A stretch of DNA of 64,000 nt, taken from assembly GCF_002218025.2 (NCBI RefSeq), contig NZ_AP018681.1, positions 310,001 through 374,000 of the forward strand, written 5' to 3'. Position 1 is the stretch's first letter, and each line of letters starts with the position of its first letter. The stretch comes from Vibrio casei. GTDB taxonomy: Bacteria > Pseudomonadota > Gammaproteobacteria > Enterobacterales > Vibrionaceae. Position numbers and translations under genes: made by a program. This document shows, piece by piece, positions 27,297 through 37,358 of this stretch. Under the pieces are notes generated by a model. It saw nothing but the letters and a program-made list of their open reading frames with translations. It made no database searches and had not been told where the DNA came from.

Positions 27297-28490
27297 TTAT
27301 ATAGGATTACGATTGATATTTTCTGCCGTCGATCCGTGTTTTCTTCGCAACATCACCGCACAAATGAGTAAGCTGATAATGCCGGTAATTAGGAGGTACT
27401 CGATGTTCAATTGCAGATACAAAATCAATGATGCACATCCGGTACCAATCAGGTGGCCTGAAGAGTGAGCTTGAGCGAGTAACCCACTTAATTTGCTGGT
27501 ATGTGCCGAGTGGTTATCCACCAAGAGCAGTTGTTTAGAATACCAAGCGGGTAAGTTTGATAACGCGATGGTGAAAGTTACGCTTAAAGCCAGTAGTGCG
27601 ATCAGATTGTATGGGGTGAAAGCGAGTAATGCGGCGGTGGCAAATAAAGGCCAAATAATGCTGTGCCACATAAAGGTAGGGTAAGCCATGCATTTTGGAA
27701 TTAGCCAGAGTTGATTGATTGCCATTATCACGCTAATACATACCATAATACTCGCTAGATACTGGGATATTTTCTGATCGTTTAGTCCTAGCTTTGATAA
27801 ATAGGGGATCAACATAAGTTGGTAAATTGCGACTAATAATGTCGTAAAAATAGCGGTTAATAAGGTTAAATAATGTCGCTTTGCCAGTGACCATGATGGT
27901 GAAGAAGAGGCCGATGATTTGATGGGTTCACCTTCATATTTAATGCTGTTTTTTGCCAGAATATTGACCAGTAATAAGCTGATGAGGATTGGTACGATGG
28001 TGAGAAGTAATATATTTGGCAGTGCAAAGGGAATGAAAACAAAAGCTGGGCCGATTAATCGACCAAGAGTCGCCATTCCACTTAATTGAGAAAGTTTATT
28101 TAATTCGGGTGGTTGTTTGTGCGCTAAGTAAGTTTGCCCTATAGGCATGAAAGCACTACTGAATAGACCAAGCCCTAAACGGCTCAATGACGCAAGCCAT
28201 AATAGTGGTTGTTCAAAGTGAAAGAGAGCACTGATAAAGAGTATATGGCAGCCAATATAACCAATCGAAGCAATAATATAGGAAGAGGTTAGGCTGAGTT
28301 TTTGAATGTACTTTCCCCATATACCAGATCCAATCCAATAACTGATTAAGTTCACATTCAATGCTAGTGCAATGATTCCAAGTTCATGCCCTTGAGGGTC
28401 AATGCCGAAGAGTTTTGCTATTTGAGGTAGCAGGGCAATCAAGAGTGTTTGATTTATTCCCAATGTAAATAATGAACCTAATAACCACAT
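27297..28490 (-). CDS. MFS transporter, probable aerobactin exporter
   Basis: 397 residues with about 12 membrane segments and typical MFS charged loops. First gene of the minus-strand operon MFS-iucA-iucB-iucD, starting beside the Fur-box cluster. Siderophore clusters commonly carry an MFS exporter at this position (ShiF beside iucA in enterobacteria), so aerobactin export is the best guess. Substrate is inferred from context only. Confidence 0.8.
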   Translation of the reverse strand: MWLLGSLFTLGINQTLLIALLPQIAKLFGIDPQGHELGIIALALNVNLISYWIGSGIWGKYIQKLSLTSSYIIASIGYIGCHILFISALFHFEQPLLWLASLSRLGLGLFSSAFMPIGQTYLAHKQPPELNKLSQLSGMATLGRLIGPAFVFIPFALPNILLLTIVPILISLLLVNILAKNSIKYEGEPIKSSASSSPSWSLAKRHYLTLLTAIFTTLLVAIYQLMLIPYLSKLGLNDQKISQYLASIMVCISVIMAINQLWLIPKCMAYPTFMWHSIIWPLFATAALLAFTPYNLIALLALSVTFTIALSNLPAWYSKQLLLVDNHSAHTSKLSGLLAQAHSSGHLIGTGCASLILYLQLNIEYLLITGIISLLICAVMLRRKHGSTAENINRNPI

Positions 28491-28504
28491 AATTTAAATG
28501 CAAA

Positions 28505-28550
28505 TACTAATGATAATAATTATCATTATAATTATCATTATAATTATTGA
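28505..28550. promoter_or_regulatory. Overlapping Fur boxes between the MFS/iuc operon and iucC
   Basis: The segment 28509-28527 (AATGATAATAATTATCATT) is a near-perfect Fur-type dyad, and it continues as repeated ATTATCATTATAATTAT units up to about 28550. Several overlapping 7-1-7 Fur sites can be drawn. It lies in the 179-bp divergent region and should repress both directions when iron is plentiful. Confidence 0.8.
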
Positions 28551-28669
28551 TCTTTAGGGGGGATGTCAATACATTAGGGGAAATATTGACATTTATCTCG
28601 TGCTACATGTTTTATCACTAGCACTTATTTTCATTATTAATCAAATTATTAAATATTTTAGGGGGAAAG

Positions 28670-30520
28670 GTGAAGCAGAAATATTGGGAACAAGCAAACC
28701 GAAAGTTAGTGGCAAAAACATTGAGCGAACTTCATTTCGAGCAGCTACTTGAGTTCAATGTAAAGGATTCAAATGAAGGTATGGGCTCCTTATCTAATGC
28801 TGTTAAATGTTACCAAATAGAATGTGGTCAACATCTTTGGCAATTTAAGGCCGAAATTAGCGTGTGGGGAATGCTGTTGGTGAATAATGAATCAATTCAA
28901 TCCACTTTAATTCAACCGACTTCGTGTTCATCAAGCCATCGCACAGTACCGTTAATCAATGATTTATTACTCGATCTACAAGACACATTGAATATTAGTG
29001 ATATGAACTTAGCGGGATTTATTGAAGAAACGCAACAGACAATGTGGAGTGAAATAAATGCTCTGGCAGCCAGAACAGGAATGACCGCGTACGACATGGT
29101 TTAATTGGATGAAGTTTCTCGTCAGCAATATTTGGATTCACATCCCAAGTTGATTGCAAATAAAGGTCGTTTGGGCTGGGGAGAAGAGGAGTTAACTCGT
29201 TATTCCCCAGAGTCGGGTCAGCCTTTTAATTTACATTTATTAGCCATTGATAAACACATTAGCATCACCGGATTTCAAGAGGGGTTATCGGCTAAGTCGT
29301 TATTTTCATCATTTGTATCTGAATCTGAATGGCAGCAGTTATTGAACAAGCTGCCTGATGGTGGGCTAGATCATTTTGACATTATTCTTGTTCATCCGTG
29401 GCAGTTACAACGTTATTTAAATAGCCAGTTTTTACAATATTTCGTTGAAGGTAAGATCATTGACCTTGGTGAAACGACGATGGGGTGGTTAGCCCAACAA
29501 TCGATTCGAACATTAACATCGGTAGATGCTAATGTGAATGTGGACATTAAAACGGCACTCACTATTTTGAATACTTCTTGTTACCGAGGTATTCCTGGTC
29601 AATATATTGCTCATGGTGCACGTATTTCAACGTGGCTTGCAAACTTAGTGAATCAAGATGAACTGTTCCAATCGCATGGTTTGTATGTCCAACAAGAAAT
29701 TGGAGGTGTGTATTGTCCTCATCCGCATCAATCAAAGCTCAGTGGTGCTTATCGATACAGCGAAATGCTGGGTTGTATTTGGCGTGAGCGCGCAGAATCC
29801 ATCTTACCGTCAAATCAAAGGCCTTTATCAATGGCGACATTGATGCAAGCCGATGAACAAGGGATATCTTGCATTGAAGCGTTAATTGAGCTTTCAGGAA
29901 AGTCGGCAGAGCTTTGGCTTAAAGCCATGTTTAAACATGTAGTAGTACCTATTTATCACTTGATGGCGAAATATGGCGTGGGAATTGTTGCTCATGGGCA
30001 GAATGTGACATTGGTTCTAGAGGATAATTTTCCAGCTGGTTGTTTAATAAAAGATTTTCATGGTGATTTACGATTAATTGATCAGCCTTTTGAAGAGTTA
30101 AATTCATTAGATGACGATATCCAGAATAACTTAGTGAGATTACCCGCTCATTATTTAATTCATGATTTGCTGACAGGACACTTTGTCACGGTTTTACGCT
30201 TTGTTTCACCTTGGTTGAGTCGTATGGGGGTTGCCGAAACACAATTTTATCGTTATTTGCATGAAGAAATTCAAGCCTATCAGGTAGTGCATCCGGAGTT
30301 GTCTGAGCGATTTATGATGCTCAATTTACTGACGGAAAAGATAGAAAAAGTTTGTTTGAATAAAGTCCGATTTAAAATTGGTTTAGGTGATAGCAGTGAA
30401 AGGCCCTTACCTGAGTTAGCTGACCCTATTTTAAACCCACTACTGGCACATACTCGTTTAACTTGGAGTGGTCGTGAAGAGAGGATCGATAATAAGTCAG
30501 TAGATACCTCAATTACTTAA
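28670..30520 (+). pseudogene. iucC: Aerobactin synthase IucC with in-frame TAA
   Basis: NIS synthetase that adds the second acetyl-hydroxylysine to give aerobactin. A GTG start at 28670 has AGGGGG upstream. The first 144 codons end ...MTAYDMV, then TAA at 29102-29104, then the same frame continues with LDEVSRQQYLDSHPKLIANKGRLGWG. E. coli IucC has the same region with a sense codon where the TAA stands, so this is a single-codon nonsense change, not an indel. All later motifs are intact (VHPWQLQRY, SIRTLTS, NTSCYRGIPGQYI, YGVGIVAHGQN, KDFHGDLRL). A TTG directly after the stop could allow inefficient restart, making a 471-residue fragment. Total without the stop is 615 residues. Confidence 0.9.
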
Positions 30521-30662
30521 TACATAACATTGTACCTAAAGTAATTGGGGCTGATTTTTAATAAAATGTAACCACGAAAAGTCAACACTCTTTAGTCTCG
30601 GGTTTATTTATTGTGATGAATACAGGCTGTTATCAATATAATTAAAATTTGTTATTGATACG

Positions 30663-30681
30663 GGTTATGATAATCATTAGT
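30663..30681. promoter_or_regulatory. Fur box upstream of fhuC
   Basis: Contains ATGATAATCATT (30667-30678), twelve contiguous matches to the core of the 19-bp Fur consensus, 45-64 bp before the fhuC start. Confidence 0.8.
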
Positions 30682-30726
30682 ATTTACCGAAAAGTAAGGT
30701 TTGCTCAATTTAGGCTGTGATTTTTT

Positions 30727-31494
30727 ATGTTCAAGTTAACCGATGTTGAATTTGGCACTCAAGGTAAAACGATTTTAAACTCAACGTCCATCGAGTTTGA
30801 AGTGGGTAAGGTGACGAGTTTGCTTGGGCATAATGGTAGTGGTAAGTCGACATTAATTAAGATGTTGGCTCGTCAACAAATGACAACCAAAGGGCAAATT
30901 TCTTTAGACGGTAAGAATATTGATGAACTTTCCGCTAAAGAGTTTGCTTTAAAAGTCGCTTATCTACCTCAGCATCCTCCTATGGCGGATGGCGTAAAGG
31001 TTCGTGAACTGGTTCGATTCGGTCGATATCCGTGGAAAGGTTTGTTTGGTCGTTATAGTGACAAAGATGAAGCTTATATTGATCAAGCATTAGAACAAGT
31101 TGGGCTTTCTGCTATGCAAGATCGTTTCGTTGCGACATTGTCTGGTGGGGAACGACAACGAGCTTGGGTAGCCATGTTACTTGCTCAGCATAGTGAATGT
31201 ATTTTACTTGATGAACCCACCTCTGCATTAGATGTGGCACACCAATTTGAATTGTTAGCTTTAATCCGTGATCTCAACGAGAGCCTAGATCTCACAGTTA
31301 TTATGGTTTTACACGATATTAATATGGCGGCTCGATTTAGTGATCGTATGGTAGCGCTGCATTCTGGTCGTGTATTAGCCAGCGGTTCGCCAAACGATCT
31401 TATGCAACAAGATATTTTACAATCAATTTATGGTATTGATTTAGGGTTATTTATTCATCCTGAAACTGGCCATTCTATTAGTTATATTCGTTAG
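30727..31494 (+). CDS. fhuC: Ferric hydroxamate ABC transporter ATP-binding protein
   Basis: 255-residue ABC ATPase: Walker A GHNGSGKST, Q-loop YLPQHPP, signature LSGGERQR, Walker B CILLDEPTSALD, switch His in MVLHDINMAARFSD. FhuC/FepC/BtuD-type. With fhuD and fhuB downstream it would form the inner-membrane importer for ferric aerobactin. In E. coli this function is supplied by a separate fhu locus, so having it inside the aerobactin cluster is notable. Confidence 0.92.
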   Translation: MFKLTDVEFGTQGKTILNSTSIEFEVGKVTSLLGHNGSGKSTLIKMLARQQMTTKGQISLDGKNIDELSAKEFALKVAYLPQHPPMADGVKVRELVRFGRYPWKGLFGRYSDKDEAYIDQALEQVGLSAMQDRFVATLSGGERQRAWVAMLLAQHSECILLDEPTSALDVAHQFELLALIRDLNESLDLTVIMVLHDINMAARFSDRMVALHSGRVLASGSPNDLMQQDILQSIYGIDLGLFIHPETGHSISYIR

Positions 31495-31527
31495 TTCTTT
31501 ATTTTGAACAATAGGAAAGCAGTTTTC

Positions 31528-32499
31528 ATGGAAGTATGGTCATTCAATGTTTTATCCATATTTAAAAAATTCGCATTAGTGACAATACTGATCTTGGCCA
31601 GTTCTACGATTCACGCTCAGGTTTTTCAACATGAAATGGGTCAAGTGGATCTGAAATCGACACCAATCAAAGTGGTGTCGTTAGATTGGGTGCTAACGGA
31701 GCATTTATTAGCGTTAGGAGTGACGCCTTATGGTATTGCTGACGTTAAAGGCTATCAATCTTGGGTTGTCAAACCGATATTACCTGAATCCGTTATTAGC
31801 ATTGGATCAAGACGAGAACCAAACCTAGAGCTTCTTGCGCAGATTAAACCAGATCTTATTTTAATGAGCGATGTAATGAGCCCCGCGTTTGAAAGATTAA
31901 ATGCGATAGCGCCAACCATGGTATTGAGTGTCTATACCGCTAAGAACGCTCCTTTAGAGGCGGCAAAACAGCAGTTATTAACCTTGGGAAAAGTACTGAA
32001 CCGTTACGAACAAGCACAGCAAGTGATTACCGATTTTGAACAGACCATTCAATCTAATAAGCAGAAGATTGAAATGGAGAATTCAAGCGTATCAGATGTA
32101 TTATTTCTGCGGTTTATTGGGGATAAACACATACGAATTCATGGTGAAAACTCGTTAACTGGCGAAACAATGAGTGCGATGGGATTAAAAAATGCTTGGA
32201 CTCAACCTGGTAATACTTGGGGATTCAGCTCAGCCACTATTCAACAGCTTGCACAATTACAAGATGCACAAGTGTTTTATTTTGGGCCTTTGAGTGCGGA
32301 AGATAAAAAAGTATTGTCGTCTAATCCTATTTGGAATGTGATGAAGTTTGTTCGAGATAAAAATACTTATGAATTACCGCCAATTTGGACATTTGGTGGT
32401 TTGATTGCCGCGCAGAGATTAAGTGATTTTGTCACCGAAGAGCTGATTCATTCAGACTCTGTAAACCATCAAGATCGAAAAATGGCAGACTTAGAATAA
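31528..32499 (+). CDS. fhuD: Ferric hydroxamate periplasmic binding protein
   Basis: 323 residues with an N-terminal signal sequence ending near STIHAQ and no lipobox. The class III binding-protein fold shows as VVSLDWVLTEHLLALGVTPYGIADVKGY and SIGSRREPNLELLAQIKPDLIL, very like E. coli FhuD. The ATG at 31528 has AGGAAAG 8 bases upstream; a TTG at 31504 has none. It delivers hydroxamate siderophores to FhuB. Confidence 0.9.
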   Translation: MEVWSFNVLSIFKKFALVTILILASSTIHAQVFQHEMGQVDLKSTPIKVVSLDWVLTEHLLALGVTPYGIADVKGYQSWVVKPILPESVISIGSRREPNLELLAQIKPDLILMSDVMSPAFERLNAIAPTMVLSVYTAKNAPLEAAKQQLLTLGKVLNRYEQAQQVITDFEQTIQSNKQKIEMENSSVSDVLFLRFIGDKHIRIHGENSLTGETMSAMGLKNAWTQPGNTWGFSSATIQQLAQLQDAQVFYFGPLSAEDKKVLSSNPIWNVMKFVRDKNTYELPPIWTFGGLIAAQRLSDFVTEELIHSDSVNHQDRKMADLE

Positions 32500-32503
32500 A
32501 TTA

Positions 32504-34549
32504 ATGGATACTGCTTTGTTTTCTACCACAAGTCGACTGTGTTCAAAACACGTGGTTATCAGGCTAAGTATTGCACTGAGCATTCTGCTTGCTTGCGGAT
32601 TACTGATTCAAAATAGCTTGCCCTATCCTCTGCCTTTCTCTTTGTGGGGAAAAGTACTGTGGTCGCCAAATATGGAAAGCTATCAACAAGTAATTTTGCA
32701 TTACAGTTTCTTCCCTCGTTTAATCATGGCTTTGATCTGTGGTGCTGGCTTGGCGCTAGCAGGATGTGTGATGCAAGCCGTTTTGCGCAACCCTTTGGCT
32801 TCACCAACCACACTAGGCGTTGCTTCTGGGGCGCAATTAGGGATTGCGATTGCCTTACTGCTCCCCCTACAAGACTGGGCATCACTGCATTCCATTTTTT
32901 TCTGGCTAACGCCGCAATGGTTTGCATTTGTTGGTGGTTTATTCGCGACAGGATTAGTGTTTCTACTTACTGCTAAAAAAGGTTTTGCACCACTACAAAT
33001 GGTGCTAGCGGGTATGGTGGTGACGTTATTTTTTGGCTCGTTAAATATGGTATTGATCTTGTTTAACGAGCAGCAATTGACTGGGCTGTTTATATGGGGA
33101 GCAGGAGCGCTTGATCAAAATGATTGGCAAGGCGTCCAATCATTATTTCCTCAATTATTATTAGCTTTTGCCTTATTAACGTTTATCCAAAGGCCACTTT
33201 CTATTTTACAGCTCGGAGAAGAAGTGGCCTCTTCCATCGGAGTAAAAGTTGGGATATTACGTATTGGCTCGTTGGTCGTGGCGGTATTTATTACATCGAG
33301 TATTGTCAGTGAAGTCGGGATTATTAGTTTTATTGGCTTAGTTGCTCCGTCTTTAGCGAAATTATTAGGTGCTCGTCGGTTAATGAGTCAACTCATCATC
33401 AGTACAGTACTCGGTGCGGTATTACTGCTTTTAACCGATCTAATAGTGATGTCCTTTTCGGGAATGGCTGGTGATTTACTGCCAACTGGTGCGGTCACCG
33501 CTTTAATTGGTGCGCCTTGTTTATTGTGGTTATTGAGCCAGAAATCATGGTCTTCTAGTCAACGGTTTGAAGTGTCTAATAACCCAAGCTTTGTCGATAA
33601 ACCGTTTATGCCCGTTTTCTTGATAGCCAGTGGAGTGTTAATCGTATTGTTCTTTTGCTCTTTGTTTATAGGGCAAACCCCACTAGATTGGAATCTCTCT
33701 TGGCCAAGTGCGTTATTTGAGAACTCGGTGTTTGATCTGCGGATGCCGAGAATCGTAGTGGCTATTTTTGCGGGGTGCGCCTTGGCATTGGCAGGCTGCA
33801 TTATTCAACGCATTACTGGTAATCCTATGTCTAGCCCAGAAGTGATGGGCATAAGCTCGGGAGCAGCATTTTTTCTGGTACTAGGAGTGCTCTTTTTTGG
33901 CTCAATTACCCGCAGTGAACAAATGTTACTGGGTGGGTTTGGTGCTTTTTTAGTGATGTTTCTCGTTTGGTGGTTAAGCCGAAAAAGTCAGCTTTCACCA
34001 GCCAGAATGCTACTTACCGGCGTGGCGTTAAGTGCGTTTCTCGACTCATTGATTCGGATCTCACTTGCCAGTGGTAATGAACAAGTGAAAGCCTTACTGG
34101 CTTGGTTATCGGGTTCGACCTATTTAGTTGCTTGGGCGGATGCGCAAGTATTGATTGCTGGTACGATTATTCTTGGTGGCTTGGTATTTGCTTGTCATCG
34201 TTGGCTTGATGTAATGGCGCTGGGAAACGTTACAGCCAGTGCATTAGGTATTAATACCTATCGAATACGCCAATTGCTTATGTTGCTTGCTTCGTTGTTA
34301 ACCGCCGTCGCGGTGGTGGTGGTGGGGCCATTAAGCTTTGTCGGACTTCTCGCGCCCCACATGGCAAAGTCATTAGGACAGTATACGGCTCGCCACCAAA
34401 TGTTATTAGCTTGTGTGATTGGTAGCAACATCATGTTATTGGCAGATTGGCTTGGGCGTAATATCTGGTTTCCTTGGCAAGTGCCTGCTGGATTATTGGC
34501 TTCTTTGATTGGCGGTGGGTATTTTATTTATTTACTTCGACGATCGTAA
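32504..34549 (+). CDS. fhuB: Ferric hydroxamate permease, duplicated FecCD-type
   Basis: 681 residues with about 20 membrane helices in two homologous halves, as in FhuB. Each half carries the FecCD pattern: ALAGCVMQAVLRNPLASPTTLGVASGAQ in the first and ALAGCIIQRITGNPMSSPEVMGISSGAA in the second; GFVGLVAPSLAKLLG- and SFVGLLAPHMAKSLG-type segments close each half. Starts 4 bases after fhuD stops. Intact. Confidence 0.94.
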   Translation: MDTALFSTTSRLCSKHVVIRLSIALSILLACGLLIQNSLPYPLPFSLWGKVLWSPNMESYQQVILHYSFFPRLIMALICGAGLALAGCVMQAVLRNPLASPTTLGVASGAQLGIAIALLLPLQDWASLHSIFFWLTPQWFAFVGGLFATGLVFLLTAKKGFAPLQMVLAGMVVTLFFGSLNMVLILFNEQQLTGLFIWGAGALDQNDWQGVQSLFPQLLLAFALLTFIQRPLSILQLGEEVASSIGVKVGILRIGSLVVAVFITSSIVSEVGIISFIGLVAPSLAKLLGARRLMSQLIISTVLGAVLLLLTDLIVMSFSGMAGDLLPTGAVTALIGAPCLLWLLSQKSWSSSQRFEVSNNPSFVDKPFMPVFLIASGVLIVLFFCSLFIGQTPLDWNLSWPSALFENSVFDLRMPRIVVAIFAGCALALAGCIIQRITGNPMSSPEVMGISSGAAFFLVLGVLFFGSITRSEQMLLGGFGAFLVMFLVWWLSRKSQLSPARMLLTGVALSAFLDSLIRISLASGNEQVKALLAWLSGSTYLVAWADAQVLIAGTIILGGLVFACHRWLDVMALGNVTASALGINTYRIRQLLMLLASLLTAVAVVVVGPLSFVGLLAPHMAKSLGQYTARHQMLLACVIGSNIMLLADWLGRNIWFPWQVPAGLLASLIGGGYFIYLLRRS

Positions 34550-34645
34550 TGTTTCCCGTGACATCAGGTAATTTAAATTTCGCTGATGTAGACAATCGAT
34601 ATCCACCATGCTTGAAGTTGTCGTTTCAAGTATGAAGGAAATAAA

Positions 34646-34683
34646 GGACCGATAGTTATCGCTGATAAGCGATCATTGAGTCC
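34646..34683. repeat. Hairpin in fhuB-iutA intergenic region
   Basis: GGAC (34646-34649) pairs with GTCC (34680-34683) around an inner stem ATCGCT/AGCGAT with a GATA loop. A second small dyad (CTTGAA...TTCAAG) lies just upstream near 34611-34630. No T tract. Possibly an mRNA processing or attenuation element; otherwise 34550-34745 shows nothing. Confidence 0.45.
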
Positions 34684-34746
34684 TAATAAATTCCCTATGA
34701 ATCCATTTTTCAGATTCGATAAAGGGATGATTTTTACTTACACATA

Positions 34747-34772
34747 GTAATGCTTATCATTGGTATTACTAT
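34747..34772. promoter_or_regulatory. Candidate Fur box upstream of iutA
   Basis: The sequence between AGTAAT and ATTACT contains TTATCATTGG, a partial Fur-consensus match with dyad symmetry, about 80-105 bp before iutA. Weaker than the sites at 28.5 and 30.7 kb. Confidence 0.55.
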
Positions 34773-34853
34773 TCTTAAGTGTTGTAAGTAACTGTTGTGA
34801 AGTATAGAGATGAGTTTTTTAAAATTGCATACAATATAGAGAGAAATTTTCAA

Positions 34854-37073
34854 ATGGAAATCAGTAGCTTAAAAGGATTGAAGTTAAAGCCACTTACGGT
34901 TGCCTTAACGTTATCAGGCATCACCAGTTTTTCTGTTAATGCCAATGCAGAAGAAAAACCATCTTCAATGGACACCGTAGTGGTTGTAGCCAGTACCGCC
35001 CCTAAAAGTATCAGCGATATTCCAGGAACGGTTTGGTATGTCGACTCTGAGCGTATTGAGCAAGAAGCACGCGCAGGAAAAAATTTAGGTGATATTCTAG
35101 CCGCAACGATTCCATCGCTAGATATTGGTAGCCAAGGCCGTACCAATAATGCCCAGAACTTACGTGGTCGTTCAGCTCTAATAATGATTGATGGTGTTTC
35201 TTTGAATTCATCACGTTCTATCAGCCGTCAATTTGACTCAATTGATCCGTTCAATATTGAGCGTATTGAAGTGCTTTCTGGTGCCACATCAGTCTATGGT
35301 GCAGGTGCCACTGGTGGCGTGATTAACATTGTGACGAAGAAAGCCAAATCTGGAGATGGTATTCAAGCTGAAACTTATCTTGGCGCAGGATCTGGTTTTA
35401 ATAATAGTGATGATTATGATGGCAAGATCGCTCAGTCGATCAGTGGTGGTAATGATAAAGCTCGTGGACGAATTTCAGCGGTCTACCATGAAACGGGCGC
35501 AAAGTATGATGGGAATGGCGAACGTATTATTCATGACATCACTCAAGGCTCATTGCAGTATAATGAAGTCTTAGATCTAATGGCCTCGGGTGAAGTAAAT
35601 TTAACGGATACCCAAACGATTTCTATTCTTGCTCAATACTATGATAGTCAACAAGATAGTCCATATGGTGTTGATTTTGGAAAGAATTTTGCGGGCCTAA
35701 GAGATCCTAGCCAAGTTGATCCCCGCGCGAAAGGTTACGAGTCTGACCAACAAGGTGGTACTGAGCGTTATATGCTCAACATGAACTACCTTAATACGGA
35801 TTTCTTAAACCAACAGTTAATGATCCAAGCGTCGTACCGTAAAGAAAATATGTCTTTTATTCCCTTTATTTACGGTACCTACATGGCAGCTTCAGAACAA
35901 GATACAGAAGTAGTGAGTTTAAGAATGGCTTTATTGAAAGATTTCGGCCGTTTTAATTTAACTTATGGTATCGATGGGTATATTGACACTTTGGAAAGTA
36001 GCCAAACGATCTTTGATCCTGCGACGAGTTATGCAACAGGTGGCTTAGTCAACCGCTCTTATGCAACGATTGGTCGTTATCCGGGAACGGAAGTGGCTTC
36101 TATTGCTGGATTTGTTCAAGGTGAGTTCAACATTACCGATGATTGGACGGTTCAGGGCGGATACCGTTATCAATATATTAATAATACCGTTGATGACTAT
36201 GTGGGATCCGATCAACAAGCACAAATAGCGTTAGGTCAATACCAATCGGCTGACAGCATTGATGGCGGTAGTACTGACTACAATGTAGGTTTGTTTAACT
36301 TAGGGACCTTGTATCGTATCAATAACACGAACCAAGTGTGGGCGAATTTCTCGCAAGGTTTTGATTTGGCTGATCCGGCTAAATATTATGGTTATGGTAA
36401 TTATCAAGACAGCAATGCGGATGGCCACTTAGAATTAATAGACAGCATTAATGTTGCTGATTCTCAACTTGAAGGAATGAAAACGAACAGCTTTGAAGTT
36501 GGGATGCGTAACCAAATTGGTGAGTTAAGTATTCAAACGGCTGCGTATATTTCACTATCTGATAAGGTTATTTCTTATAATAAGAAGAACCTTTCAGTCA
36601 CAGTAGCCGATTCTGACAAACGTGTGTACGGATTAGAAACCGAGTTAAATTATTGGTTTACCACTAACTTACAAGTGGGTGCTTCTGGGCATGTTGTTCG
36701 TACTGAAGAGAAAGACAGTAATGGTAATTGGGTAAAATCAGCCGTGACAACCGCGAGTGCATCTAAGGCAAGTACTTGGGTAGGTTGGTATGATGATCAA
36801 TATGGATTGCGTTTACAAAGCAATACGATGTTTGATTTGAGTGATGACTTTAATAGCGAATTGAATGGCTATACCACCGTGGACTTTACCAGCTCTATTC
36901 AATTACCCGTGGGCAGTTTAGCGCTTGGCATTCAAAACTTATTGGATGAAGACTACACAACAGTTTGGGGTCAACGTGCTCAACTGTATTACGGTGGTTC
37001 TGCTCCAGCCGCGATCTTTGACTATAAAGGTCAAGGCCGAACGTATATGTTGAGCTATCAGGTTAAGTACTAA
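34854..37073 (+). CDS. iutA: TonB-dependent ferric aerobactin receptor
   Basis: 739 residues: signal peptide ending ...SVNANA, a TonB-box-like MDTVVVVAS, plug domain (NLRGRSALIMIDGVSLNSSRS, IERIEVLSGATSVYGAGATGGVINIVTKK) and a 22-strand barrel ending QVKY. The C-terminal block TTVWGQRAQLYYGG...YDYKGQGRTYMLSY closely matches E. coli IutA, which makes aerobactin the expected ligand. I chose ATG 34854 because the signal peptide begins there; a GTG at 34797 adds 19 charged residues. Intact, with its own promoter region. Confidence 0.94.
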   Translation: MEISSLKGLKLKPLTVALTLSGITSFSVNANAEEKPSSMDTVVVVASTAPKSISDIPGTVWYVDSERIEQEARAGKNLGDILAATIPSLDIGSQGRTNNAQNLRGRSALIMIDGVSLNSSRSISRQFDSIDPFNIERIEVLSGATSVYGAGATGGVINIVTKKAKSGDGIQAETYLGAGSGFNNSDDYDGKIAQSISGGNDKARGRISAVYHETGAKYDGNGERIIHDITQGSLQYNEVLDLMASGEVNLTDTQTISILAQYYDSQQDSPYGVDFGKNFAGLRDPSQVDPRAKGYESDQQGGTERYMLNMNYLNTDFLNQQLMIQASYRKENMSFIPFIYGTYMAASEQDTEVVSLRMALLKDFGRFNLTYGIDGYIDTLESSQTIFDPATSYATGGLVNRSYATIGRYPGTEVASIAGFVQGEFNITDDWTVQGGYRYQYINNTVDDYVGSDQQAQIALGQYQSADSIDGGSTDYNVGLFNLGTLYRINNTNQVWANFSQGFDLADPAKYYGYGNYQDSNADGHLELIDSINVADSQLEGMKTNSFEVGMRNQIGELSIQTAAYISLSDKVISYNKKNLSVTVADSDKRVYGLETELNYWFTTNLQVGASGHVVRTEEKDSNGNWVKSAVTTASASKASTWVGWYDDQYGLRLQSNTMFDLSDDFNSELNGYTTVDFTSSIQLPVGSLALGIQNLLDEDYTTVWGQRAQLYYGGSAPAAIFDYKGQGRTYMLSYQVKY

Positions 37074-37127
37074 TTAACATATTGTTTTAGTTAAACTTAA
37101 AGGTTTTATCTAAAACACATTCTAAAT

Positions 37128-37162
37128 GGGCTGATATTCATAAGTGAATGTCAGCCCTTCTT
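37128..37162 (+). terminator. Terminator after iutA
   Basis: GGGCTGATATTCA (37128-37140) pairs with TGAATGTCAGCCC (37145-37157) with one internal mismatch step and a 4-base loop, then TTCTTAT. Confidence 0.8.
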
Positions 37163-37358
37163 ATATCACTCTCCAGCTACCCACCTGTTTCATTGCGATA
37201 TTGATATTTTAAGATCCATTATTTTTAGCATCATTAATGATTACATTTTTTGTAACCCAATTTTTGGGCAAAATTCAGAGCGTGAACCATACTGGCATTA
37301 TGGATAAGTGTTTTCGCTAGAGTCGACAATCTCTAGCTTGGTGCGTTGGGAGATTGCC

